In this document: positions 9,970 through 22,471 of the stretch, in pieces
How the letters are laid out: each line of letters starts with the position of its first letter
How positions within the stretch are numbered: position 1 is the first letter of the stretch
Source: Ricinus communis
Lineage: Eukaryota > Streptophyta > Magnoliopsida > Malpighiales > Euphorbiaceae
Assembly (NCBI RefSeq): GCF_019578655.1
Contig: NC_063260.1
Span: forward strand, 24,328,888-24,392,887
Length of the DNA: 64,000 nucleotides
Reading direction: 5' to 3'
Translations under genes and position numbers: made by a program
The notes under the pieces: generated by a model
Told to the model about the DNA's origin: nothing
Databases searched by the model: none
The model's input: the letters and a program-made list of their open reading frames with translations, nothing else

Positions 9970-12900
9970 ATAAAAATTCAATCATTTCTTATATAAATCT
10001 GAAAATATTACTTGAAAAATCCATTCAATAAGTTTAATCCTTTTGAAAAGAAATTATAAATAACAATTTATATATCCTTGAAGACAGGACTAGCTTTAAA
10101 CACATATGTTGTTTGTTCAGTCAGGAAGCTCATTCAGCTTTTCTTTTTTCTCAATTTTGAATAAATTTGGATACTAATTCAGGAGACTCAATCAGAACTT
10201 TGATTTTATTTTGCTGGACTATTAATTAAAAAAATATTATAATTTCTTATTAGAAAAAATATTTACAATCGTAAAAATCTTAAAAACTTTCTTTTATAAC
10301 TAAATTTTCTTTTAAAAGAAATTTAAAGTACTATGTATTGTCGTGTCAATCAGGTGATAAGGATTTCTATGTGTTGCTTGTCTATACATATAAATAAAAT
10401 AAAAATTGAAGTGAAATGATGGTTTTGCGTTATTTTCAATTGAAGACAGACACAACATAATCAGCAATTGAGTAACATTTCTGTGGATTTATTTGTCCAT
10501 AGTTGCTAGTTGCTGCGCATGTTTGCCGACTCTACAGCGATTGACTGTTGAGCAGTGAGGGAAGGTTGGCTCAAATTGGAGCTTTGCACTAGTGGCTATC
10601 ATGGCCTTAAACATCCCCAAATTTTCATAATGTATGTACACTATTATAAAATAAATTTAATATGTGTTTTATATATATTAACAACGGGATTGATGATTTT
10701 CATCATTAATGATTTTTCTTTTCAATGGTTGCAGTGCATATTTAACTGCCAATTTTTTTTTTTTTTTTATATCAATTTTCTAGTCGAAAATTGTCTTCCT
10801 TTCTAAATAATATAATATATATATTACAAAATAATACAAGGAGGTTAATGTGTGTAGATAAAGATTTTGAGCTCTATCTCACCTGCTTATTTTAAAAATG
10901 AATTTCTCGAATTATTTAGAAGTACAGTGCAAAAACGTATTTTAAATATAATTTCACAAAAAAATATACATAGAGAAATATATTACCAATCAGATTAAAT
11001 AAATAAAAATTCCGTATATGTACGGAATATATTACACGACTTCCACGATGATTGTATGTATAATTATGTGGGAGTTGAAAAATAAAACACACAAAACTCA
11101 AGTATCAAAATGGGCATAATGCCTGAGATAAAGATATAGATATTGTGCATGTGTGTATGTATATGTGTGCGTGTCTGGTGGGGGAGAGAATGGGGTTGAT
11201 GATGAATGTATACACCAATACAAAAGGGCAATCAATTAGAGAGCACATATTGGATTAGACATGGAAATGAGACATGCATTCAGTCTATCTATCTATCATC
11301 AAATTGGGGAGATGGACCCATAACGTTTGAGATTAATACACACACACACTATCATCATAATTATTGATGCATGTGAGACCTAAGCCAAATAATAAAAAAT
11401 GACGTGTACAAATTTTTTAAATTATAAATTTTGTTTTGTTAGGGCACTTGAAGAGGGATGAGAAGACAGAAGAGGGGAATGTTGATTTCCATGTTGACTA
11501 TTGGAGATACAAGTATTTGTAGCCTCATTATATTGTTTTAAAGTAGTAGAGGACGTAGTAAAAGAAGAAATAAGTGAAGCTTTCATGAGTGGTTCTAGTC
11601 CTCTTCTTAATACATTTATGGACCTTCCCTTCCCACCCTTTTTCAATTTTTGCATCATTATGATTAGAATGTGCAATTCACTCCCGTTTCTATATTTCTG
11701 TTTCTTTCATCATATGTACGCCTATCATTTTATACATAATACTTATCTATACTTATGACATCGACATACGCATGCTTTATATAGTTTTATGTATTTATGT
11801 AAGAAAGAGGAAAAGAAAAAAGAAAGTAAGCCTCTAATCTCATGACTCATGGGACAAGTGGTTGATAGAGTGGTCTTTTATTTAGTTAAAATCTCCTTCT
11901 ATTATCCTTCATCTTCAGTCCATCTTAAGGATTATTCATAAGAGTTTGGAGACCTAAAAATGGACATGATTATTTCAGTGACCAAAGTTAAGAAATAGAA
12001 AAAAAAAAAAAAAAAAAACCAGAAATTATATGAATAGAAAAGATTCTTAGTTTCTAATGCACAAAACTAGAAAGATGGTTTGGTGCAATTAACATGCAAT
12101 TAATACCCTTTAATTAAAAACTTGCAACTCAATTAATTGTCAACAAAGTAACAAAGCTGGCCAAAATTAGCATGAGAATCATGTTATACCAAAACCCACT
12201 CTATCATTATTATAGATTTTCTCTTCTACCATTTATATATAGAAATCAGATTTCTGCAGGTGAAATATATGCATTGATTATTAGTGGGTCTTTGGTGATT
12301 TTCCTAGTTTGTTACAACTGCATGCATAAGTGATTATTAGTAGTTACAATCGAATGTTATTACCTAATAGTTAATTTAATAGAATAGCCAGTTTAGAAAG
12401 TCAAAGGATGGAATTAGTATGCCAGTTTCAGGAATCAATTATGTATAATAACATCCAAATGGCTGTTATATGAAACCCTTCCCGTTGCAGAGAAATTTTA
12501 TTCAAAACACATTATAAAAGATCATCAATAAGGATGACAGCTGGTTCCTTTCTCATTTTCTTTCAAATAATAATCAAGTCTGTAATGTGCTTCTGCACAT
12601 GATAATAATTTTCTTTTTAATTTTTGTGGACAGATTTTCTGAAATGTGAATATTGTATCACATGCTTCAAATATCATATCAGGTTGACAGCGCTACCTCC
12701 TCTTATTTTCTCTCGAAGAAAAGAGAAGGCTAAAGAAGAAAACAATAAAACTAAATCATGTATGAGGACACAACAATGTACACACAGCATCATAATCATC
12801 ATCATGATGAGCAACAATATAAGACCACCCTATTGTTTTTCCTTGTTGTTTTTTAATGTCGAAGCATCATTTTGTCATCAAATGCAATGAGGATAATGAA

Positions 12901-15630
12901 TTAAAGAGTTTCCAGGCCCTCAATGTAACATTTGACTCTTACATATTTGTGTTCAAACCAAGTATAATGAGTTCAATAAAAGTGGAGATAGCTACGAATT
13001 GAAAGAAACCGTCGAATATGAACCTCTTCTAATGGTCCACCGAACACTCACAAGTCAGAAACTGAAGGCAATTTGGTTATTACAACATATTTCTTTAAGT
13101 TTTTACCTTTGCTTTTTTTACCGCAGTGAATAGAAAAATAATATTTATATTTTAATATTAAATGATTGATATATTTAATCATTTAAAACTAATAAATATA
13201 CATTAATAATTTATCAATTTAGTATATAAACATATAAACATATAATTATTTTTTATTTTTTAAAATGTTTACGTAAAATTGTAATAGCTCTCTTAACTCA
13301 AGATAAGATGATGCCATGAAGCCACTTGTAATTAGACCATGCATCTTATATGAGTAATATAAATATCCCAAAATAATGAATTAAGTTTGTATAGGATATT
13401 ATACCAACCCGAAATAATGAATTGACTTCATATAGGCATTTTTGATGCTACCATTGAAATAGCCTTCTTGTTATATTTTCTGCTATTCCACTTATTTTAT
13501 AAGTATTCTATTTCTGCTATTCCACTCATTTTATAAAATATTTTATTTAGTTTAACGACAGTTACTCAATATTCAGAAGATTCTTTCCCTAGATTTTAAA
13601 GTAACTGTTTTGTCGAGAAATATGCATACCCATATTTTTCCACTGCAGTATGCATTTTATATCATTGCCTATCGTCTCGCTTCTATTTGTCTAGATGTAA
13701 TTCAAACGGATTCAACTGCTTGAAGAGCATATTGGCCGAAACAAATATGATTACCTCGAAAAGCTATTTATTTCATTCTTTTTCTATGTTGTTTATGGAA
13801 TCAAATTCTTTTTGAATTATAATTGATAGTTGTTTCTCAATTCTATCTCTATTACACAATCGGATATGAGAGTTTCTTCTCGTCCAGCTGTCAAAAGCAC
13901 CATTGAAGTTTATAAATTAATCTATGTCATGAATTTTAAATAATAATGCATTTATATATAGTTTCATTCTCTCTATGTTTCAGTTTACACCTTTCTTTTT
14001 TTCTTATCTAGTCAGTTCAGTTAAAGAACCAAAAGTTCACAGTAATCATATAATTAAATCAATATAGTTCTGAACTTATTTGGGATTACAGACTTATGGC
14101 ATGAAATTAATATTGTTAATAATTTTGCAGGAAGAGAATGCAGCCTTAGATGGCAAAAATGAAACTAAGACATCAAAAGGTACTAGCTATGTAACTTACT
14201 ATGCGACGCTGTGTCGTTTAAACTACTATATATTATAGTGGGTATGAAAAAATAGAATTTGATGTTTAAACTATCATAGTCCGTAAAATATAATTGAAGG
14301 TTACAGAAATATAAATAATCTCTATATGCTTTACTTTCACTTTCAGGAATTTCTTTTAAAAAAAGAAATTGAATAAAAACAGAATTTTTTGTTACAAGAT
14401 ATAAAGTAGTATCATAATGTTATTATTTTTGCTTATACAATATTTTATGTAGGAAAGCAAAAAAGGTACCATGTATATCTTTGGACCGAAAGGCTTATTG
14501 AAGCACTTCAGCAAAAATTAACATGTAAAAACAAAGAAAATAATTATCAACAATAACATATTTTATAATATCAAAAAAGGTATCACATATCTAAAAAACT
14601 ATTTTTTTTTCTTTTCTTTCGTTATTATATTATCACCATATATCTTTATAATAATTAATATATCTAAATAAACAATAAAAATGTAGAAATTAATTGTATA
14701 GATTTGGTGTATGTCTCCGTCTATACATCAAAATTGACATATATTTATTAGTTTTAAATAATAAAATATTTATTAATCATTCAATATCAAAATATAATAC
14801 ATATACTAAATTTAAACAAAAAATTTAAAAAAATATTTATATATAAGTGGGGCGTGAATATAATATATAAATTGGATGGAGAGTTGAGTTATCTTGCTTA
14901 GAATAATCAGTAAGAAATTAGGTAGGCCAACTGCACCAACAACCTTTTCGGACACTCGGTTTTCATAATTGTCCATCAAATCTCCCATCTCATTAAGAAA
15001 ACGGCTACCTTGTGCATATTCATATCTGTTGCTGGCGATTATACCCCTCATGCTCCACATGATTAGAGCTACATTCTTAATTTCCTCTAATTATCAAACA
15101 GTTCCTAAAACAAGCAAGAATATCTTTCACACCAAAAAAAAAAAAAAAAAAGGCAAGAAGATGACAATAAAGATTGGATAACTTCCCAGTAATATTATAC
15201 TCAACCTTTTAATAAATCAGCATATGAGTATTTAATGTGTATATATATATATATACATATATGTAATAATGCTCAATATTAGGTATAATACAGGAGTAAA
15301 CAAAAGTAATGAATACTTAAACAGACAAGGTACAATGCTCAATATTCATAATCATCATTGGGGCTTTTGAATGTTTGATACTATTGATAGAGGCAGAGAA
15401 AATAAGCAAGCAAACAAAAGAGCACATGGAACCTTCTATCTACTTATAAGCTTATATAAAAATGCATACATATATTTTATTTTCTTCCTCATTGATCAAT
15501 ACTGGGTTGCTTCCCTTGGCAATCATGAGTCCAACTGCCATCATTACCATAGAGGAGAAATCCCTCTCCCTCCTTCTCTCTATTTCTCCTCTCCATACCC
15601 ACCAGCCCACCATCACAACACAAAGCCACA
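9970..15630. other. Long intergenic region with possible gene relics
   Basis: There is no complete gene. It holds simple repeats (poly-A near 12,000-12,018, AT repeat near 15,238-15,254), a GT-rich tract near 11,140-11,180 and scattered AT-rich DNA. Two weak exon-like stretches, at 13,690-14,170 (+) and 14,880-15,060 (-), are discussed under findings. Confidence 0.5.
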
Positions 15631-15634
15631 CACC

Positions 15635-15650
15635 TATATTTATATAATAC
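15635..15650 (+). promoter_or_regulatory. Probable TATA box of the LITTLE ZIPPER gene
   Basis: TATATTTATATAATAC lies about 120 bp upstream of the start codon in a pyrimidine-rich region, which would allow a 5' UTR of about 90-100 nt. Position and sequence fit; there is no expression evidence. Confidence 0.45.
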
Positions 15651-15768
15651 CAACTTACCTCCCACTCTACTCCCTCATTCTCCATTCTTTTCTTTGATAT
15701 TTGTAAACACATTTTCTTTCCTTTTCTCTATCAGGAACAACTCAAAGCCAAACATTAGAAAAAAAAAA

Positions 15769-16292
15769 ATGTGTATTAATAGAATAGAGAAGTTCCCACC
15801 TCCTCCTTTCTACCCTGCAAAGAAAAAGCAACGTTCAAAGAAACCTAAGGTTCAAGTTCTTGGGCTCACAAGGTATTTACAAGACTATTCCATTATTTTC
15901 ATCAATTGGGTTGGATTCCCAGCTGTAATCTCGTAGTACTGGAGACAACGGTTTTTAGTTTTTCGGGGTTGTACATGTTTTAGTGCAACGAAGTTCATTT
16001 TCTGCATGTTTTTCTTATGCATGGAAAGTTAATTTTCTGCCTTTTCCTTTTCTTTTTCCTTTAAAGCAGGAGAAGATGTCAAGAAGAGGAGGGAAAGGAT
16101 ATGGAACTAAAGAACTTGAAGTTGTATTTGGAGAACCAAAGTATTGTCGAAGAGAACGAGAAGCTAAGGAAGAAAGCTAATCTTCTACACCAGGAAAACT
16201 TAGCTTTAATCTCCGAATTTCAAAAGAAATTCCCTCATGTGGAGCGCTGCTCCGCCGCCTTCTTTTCTTTAATGTTTACTGAAAAGATTTGA
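15769..16292 (+). CDS. ZPR: LITTLE ZIPPER (ZPR1/ZPR2-like) small leucine-zipper protein
   Basis: Exons are 15,769-15,872 and 16,070-16,292, with intron donor ACAAG|GTATTT and acceptor AAAGCAG|G. The join keeps frame and gives 108 residues. ZPR proteins are small and lack a DNA-binding domain. They dimerise with class III HD-ZIP transcription factors and block them, in a negative feedback loop in leaf polarity and meristem control. The zipper is visible as hydrophobic residues every seventh position: L53, I60, L67, L74, L81. The family core here is MELKNLKLYLENQ, ENEKLRKKA and LLHQENLAL. The join also creates an RRRC/EEE segment just before the zipper, as in ZPR1/2. The N-terminal 34 residues are Lys/Pro-rich and poorly conserved in the family. 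Which paralogue this is I cannot tell. Confidence 0.88.
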
Positions 16293-18352
16293 GATGCTAA
16301 ATTAAAAACTGTAGACTTTTCTTTCCTTCTTTTAACTATTATAATGGTAGATGATGATGAAATATTGTATACCAACTAAATATCAATGATATGTTTATCT
16401 TTTCTATGGAAGTTGATGTATCAACCATAACCCCCAATGATTCTCGCATTTCCTTAGTTTTGAAGCCTGGATGGAAATGAATTAAAGATGGGGATTCTTC
16501 ATTTTTTAGCAATATAATTTTCTATAGCATGAATTAATTGCTTTAAGGAAATGCTAGCTAGGAAGCAATGAAAGAATTGCATGTGATATGCAAGACTAAA
16601 TGGGATGCAACAGTGGATATTATCTTTTTCTTTATATATATACATATATAAAGAAAATTCGGTAATTAGTGATGATATATAGCTTGACTTTAGTTAAAGT
16701 TTTAACTGTTTTTGTTTTATTCTGATAACTTGATCCCTTTCATCTTAGATATTGAATTTGAAAAGAAAAATAGAAAATCTTTCAGTGGCGGGATTCTTGT
16801 TCCCATTAGCAAATAGTGGATCCTTAATCAGATTGTAAACTCTGAAATACTACTGCATGATAAGACTGATGAAGCTTACTAATCCAATAACTTATAAGTT
16901 GAAATTTAAAATCTGAAAAACCATTACTCAACTCTAGTGATTAAAAGAACTCATTTCAAAAATAGATATCATGATTCAAATATAACCAAATTCTAAAAAG
17001 AAATAGAAAATCGAAAAGACAAAAAGATATCTCTTTCAAGTCAGATCAACATTGAACATGACAGATGATAATCCTTAAAAGAACGTTATAATCCTCACTA
17101 AAAGTAATTACCATGCCAAGACTGCTTTGACAATTGCATTTTATCTTTGCTGCATTAATGGTTTGGTTGTATTTTAGTGAAAGATTTGGCCCCTACACTA
17201 CACCAAAAAAAAGGCAATACTAATAGCTTGGGATAAGGTGAAGCAAGGAAGATTTATATATAGGCCGACTAAGATTAAAGAAACGTCAAAGCGACCATGT
17301 ATATAACTGTAGCATAATATTTTAGTTTTTATGTAATTCTCGAGTCTCAACTGCTCTTATCAATTTATCTTAAAGCAACCAAAACAAGGGTTGGTCCAGG
17401 AAAAGGGAGGCTCAAAGATAAAGCACGCCTAATGAGATCATCTATCCTTAATTTTAATTATTAATACCACATCGTTTTCAACCTTCCAAGCAAGATACTG
17501 CAATCCCATATCTTCTTATCTGCCTTTGCCCCTTGTAATCATCCTGTTTATCATGTCAAAAGAGCTCATAATGGCAAGTTGAAACAATCTGCATCGCAAT
17601 CCTTGTAGGTGATATTCAAGTAAATTTCAAGTTCATATGGTCTGATCATATGCATCAGCAGCACTTCAGTCAAAACAGCAATTATATCTAAACATGGGAA
17701 TCATTTTGGTTCAATAAAAACTCATAAAAAATGAAAAAAAAATAAAAAAAATTGGAATATATATATATATATATGTGCGTGTACGCAATCCTCTATTGGT
17801 TGATCCTAACAGTTTGACAAGAAAATGTATATTAATCAAGTAGAGATGCTCAAGTCATTCTTGATTGATAAAAAATCAAAAATATATTGGTTAATCTCCA
17901 ACACCCTAAATAGGTAAATACAGCTCAGACAATGCTGGAATTTTGACCCTGAGGCTCCTCCCGTATCCAAAGTCCAACCCACTGCATAGCAAGCACAAGA
18001 CAGATTACATCTTCCCATATATTTAAATTTTCAAGATAAACAAGAACATAAAAACAAAACCAGATCCCAATTTTGTTTCTAGCTAACTGTGAGAATCCAC
18101 CTTTGTCCTGAACTGAGAGCTTTCCTGCAAGGTATTAACCCATTTCTCAAAAGAAAGTAACCACTGCTTTATGCATATGCATATACACCTATAAATTCAT
18201 TTGTATTAATGTATCTACACAAACATACAGGCGTCATATATCAGCACTTTAGAGATCTACCAAGCAAAGCAACTTTACCTTGCAATTACTTAACAAATAT
18301 AATTAAAGGACATTCATCAGGTCCATAAAATGGAATCCAAACTTGGAAACAC
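16293..18352. other. Intergenic region
   Basis: It contains the ZPR 3' end and the presumed 3' UTR of the minus-strand Ycf49-like gene. An AT microsatellite lies near 17,757-17,774. No gene is seen. Confidence 0.6.
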
Positions 18353-21071
18353 TCAGAGATTCTTCGGCCGTTCCTCTATCGACTTATATATGCGGAATGC
18401 AGCAATGCACATAGTGGCATTACCTATTACTGTCAGTGCTGCTTGAAGAGCCACCAATACCTACAAGTCACCATCAAATCAACCTTCTAAATTTAGTAGA
18501 AGATAATGAGAGTGAAATTTGGGAAGGTCCAGCAAAGTTGCACTCAATGTCTTCTGATACATAGATGCATTTGCATGCAGTACAGATTAGATACATTTAT
18601 GCACAGTGCAGAATAAGTGCCTTCAATATTAATCAGGATGAAGGATCCCTTAAAATTACTATGACGACATGAAGTCCCCTTCTATACCATAGAGTGCACT
18701 GGGGTCATACAAAGGATGACTGGTCTCTAATTCACTTAGCAGACTGCAGTCAAGGCCATTTATAGATGATTATAATTAAGCTGGTCAATAAGGAAATACC
18801 AAGCAAGCAAAAGAACAGTTTACTTGCTCATGCAACAAAGGATGGCTGATCTCTGATTCACTTAGCAGACTGCACTTAAAGCCATTTATAGATAATTATG
18901 ATTAAGCTGGTCAAAAACGAATATCAAGCAAGCACAATAACAGTTTACTTGCTCATGCAACAAATGAACTAAACTCCTATTTGATTATTTCATTGAACAG
19001 TCTTTTCCTGTATCTCAATCAATAGATTCATTTATAAGTTTCAAACTGGTATCAGTCTGTCAATATAAACAAAACCTTTTTCATGGTGAAAAGTAATACA
19101 GCCATTCCTACCTCTAGAGACTCAGCATTGTAGAAGAAATGCCATGTGCATGCACAAAACGCTCCACCAAGCAGAGGTACCTAAATCAGTTAATTGCAAA
19201 GAAGATGAGAATCAAAAAGATTTTGCTTAAAGCAATCCAATCAAAGTAAATCATCAACAGGGTAATGTACGCACAGAGCAGAGACCTAAAGAGGACTTTT
19301 ATGACAAGTAATTCAATCAGATCTGCATACCAACAAAGAGGATAACCTTATCTTTGACACCAATTCCAACTAGTTCTGACAGTGATTGGCTTCACAGGTG
19401 AACCCGTCCATAAGCAAACCCAACAAATTAAGGGCCATACTTTACTAGGGGGAAATCGATATACAAGTTCTGAGTACAATAAGAGTAACTTCCGGTCGCA
19501 GACACAGTTAAATCAAAGCAACAATTTACATGGTCTAAAGTTCATAAATAAAGATTCCAAACAAAATTAGAGAAGGAAACTTTTTTAAAATTTTCAAGAG
19601 CTCTAAATTATTTACATGGCTCAACTCTCAAACGGCTCAATTTGTAACAGTAATGCATAATAAACCAAATATTGAGTTTTTTAGACACAGAACTTATTGA
19701 ATAGAATAAAAGAATAGGAGAAAAAAGTTGTTCTTACTCAAAATAAGGAGCTGAACAAATCATTACACTTAAGAATACTAACGACTAATCAACTTCAAGG
19801 CACAAAACAGCTGAAAACCTCAAGGGATTCGGCGGATTCTGCCTATTGTGTCGGCTTGGCCTTTCATAAGTGGTGACAGAATAAAGCGTCCATAAAAAAG
19901 ACGCTTATTGTCAAGCAAGGGGGAAAACGAGTCGGAGAAATGTATTAAGCAATCATTTGTGCTTCTCACTGGTTGAATTTTGTCAGTTTTGCTTCTCATA
20001 GAAATTATACATAATGTATTATGCAAAGAATCAAGAATCTGAAAAATTAGGCCAGGGGTAAATCTCTTGCAACATCCATAGGCTCCTAATTATTGAATCA
20101 TTATGACCTGTAATTCAGTGCTAGAAATTACATCTATAATGACTTGGCACAATGTCCTAATTCTTCCATACATTGAGTTAAAACAAAGTAATTCAAGAAA
20201 TCATAATTTTATACTATTCACGATCTTGCAGTACCTAAGTAGAAATTGCTTTATCAACAGAGAATATATTGACTGCACAAACAGCTTCCAAACCACTATG
20301 TTTTCAGAAAACAAAAAAAATATACACCCACACACTTTCAACCATTTACCAATGAGGATCACTTGAAACATTCATATCCAAACAACAAAAATGAAACTCA
20401 TAATCCTAAAAGTAGAAAAACTCACCATTCCCCAAGAGAGTCCCTTCCAAGATTCAAAACCAGATTTCTCCCCGTATTGCCACACTAAAGCCATTGCTGT
20501 AATCCTGTTTCTAGCAGACAACACACACATTGCAATGAAGTGTCTATTCCAATTGTTAGGAAAGCATAAGGCCAAGAGAGTTTTAAGGATCAAATTTATC
20601 TTGTTTTTTTCTTCGTTTTAGTCTCATCAATTAAAGTGAACACTATGAAATCAACTAATTAACTACAAGCTAAGCCTAGCTTTTCAATATTTCAGTTAAA
20701 ATTAGAAATTAATAGTAAATTATGCTACTTAAACAATTAATACAATTTAACACTACTCACCATTCAACTACACTAGAAACGTGAATTGCCCAGGTGGGCA
20801 AAGACAGTGCATTGGAGGGTTCACTGAGTTGACCCAGAAACGGTAAACCAGAAGCTGAGGCGGGACCAACTATGGTTAAGGCCAAACCCGCCCCAAGCAC
20901 ACCCGAAACAGTAACAAAACCGGGTGATTTTGGCATCAAGAGGCGATATTGAGGAGTGGAGAGAGTGCGGTTAGGAGAAGGATAGAGAGAAGAGAGAAGG
21001 CAACGTTTTGACTTGCAAGAGAAATTTGGGTTTAAAGAGAATAATGATAAGGTTGTCATTGCTACAGCCAT
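18353..21071 (-). CDS. Ycf49-like (DUF2499) plastid membrane protein
   Basis: Four exons on the minus strand: 21,071-20,761, 20,504-20,426, 19,180-19,112 and 18,460-18,353, with donors GTGAGT, GTGAGT and GTAGGA and all acceptors AG. Phases match and give 188 residues. DUF2499 proteins are plastid and cyanobacterial membrane proteins (Ycf49-like) of unknown function. Residues 1 to about 50 are Ser/Arg-rich like a chloroplast transit peptide. A hydrophobic stretch at 52-75 ends in ASASG, a possible thylakoid-type cleavage site. The family signature [14 protein letters not shown] is at 91-104, followed by [11 protein letters not shown], then [26 protein letters not shown] and a [18 protein letters not shown] helix. 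It stops after KNL at 18,353. The intron after exon 3 carries a tandem duplication. The fit to the family is close throughout. Confidence 0.9.
18714..18964. repeat. Tandem duplication of about 126 bp inside an intron
   Basis: Two adjacent copies, 18,714-18,839 and 18,840 to about 18,964, start GGATGACTGGTCTCTAATTC and GGATGGCTGATCTCTGATTC. Both run through CACTTAGCAGACTGCA and end TTGCTCATGCAACAAA. They lie in intron 3 of the Ycf49-like gene. Confidence 0.85.
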
Positions 21072-22471
21072 GGACGGGCACTTAGTGGGCGGCTAAACTT
21101 AAAGGCCTCTTTTCCGGTTGATGACTAAAGTTAGTTATGGAAGTTTTCTTTTATGGTCTGTTGTGAGAGAAATGGAAGACAGAGATTGGACGGCTGAGAT
21201 CATTACTCGAATATGAGGAACGGTTAAGATAATTTCACCACCTGCCAAATCTTACATAGTAAAACTTCAACCTTTTTAGGTTATCTTTTTCTTCCAACTA
21301 ACCTCTTGAGGTCTTAAAGACAATTTTTATATTCAATATGACAAAAATACCCAAGTCTTATTGCTTCATTTTCTTTCCTTTTTATTAGGAATGTTTATTT
21401 TTGGCTTTGAATGATTTTAGAGATGTAGGGTAAATTAGTTTATTAGTATAAAATCTTTAAACCTAAAATCAAATTGATACTAATATTTTAATTTTATTTT
21501 TTTTGATACTAGTGCTTTTACTTTTTGTTTTAATTTCGAGGGCCTAACAATTTTTCAGCCTAATTCTGTTGTTGCGGCCATTGAAAATGATATGAATCAA
21601 CTTAGCAATGTCACTTGACTAATAGCTTATCCTACTAAATATATAAGATTTACCCCCAAATGTGTAATTTTAAAAAAATTAAAATATAAGCTCCACATGC
21701 TTAGTATGATAACTTATTAGTGAATTGATATTGTTAATAGGGTGAATTAATTAAGAATTTTTATTTTCAAAAGCCATATCAGCAAAAATATAACGAAAAA
21801 GTGCTAGATACTCTAAATTAAAATAGAAAATAAAAATATTGGTACCAAAAAGAAAAAAATTGAAATAATGGTACCAATTGGATATTAAATCTAAAACTTT
21901 GGTACCTCTTTCTACTATCTGGACCAACCATGTTGGGTCTTAGAGATATAAACGGAGTATAGATTCTTTGTAGAAGTAACTTGAAATAACTTTCTAATTG
22001 TCTCAGTTGAGCTGATACAATCCCATACACTATAACCATGATGTGAAACAAGTCACCAGCTTCTGCTTAAATTAGCATTTTCCAGAAACATAATAGGCCT
22101 CCTCTGCTTGGCTTCTCATGGGAAGCAAGTACATGTAATTGACTTTGTCATTATTATTTTCTAGGACAGTAATGAGAAAAAATTATATGACCGAATTCCT
22201 TCTCATCTGAAGGACGAATGAGGAGGACCTCTTACATTCTATAGATATTGGACAGAAGAGATCAAAGCATGTTCCTGTATCCTGCCTCCAAACGCTCTCA
22301 TCTTTAAGAGTTGTTTAATGGCTTCATAATTACAGCAATGCATATGAGCAACAGGTTGCAGGAGCTGTGCTTTATCACTATTGCTGCTCTCTTTTACCAG
22401 CTTAAGGAACTGCGAGAGTGAATGTCTACTTGCAATGTATCACCTCAAAAGTTTGCACAGGTTATGTTTCA
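21072..22471. other. Intergenic region between two minus-strand genes
   Basis: This is the promoter and 5' UTR of the Ycf49-like gene plus the 3' UTR of the BASS gene. No further gene is seen. Confidence 0.6.
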
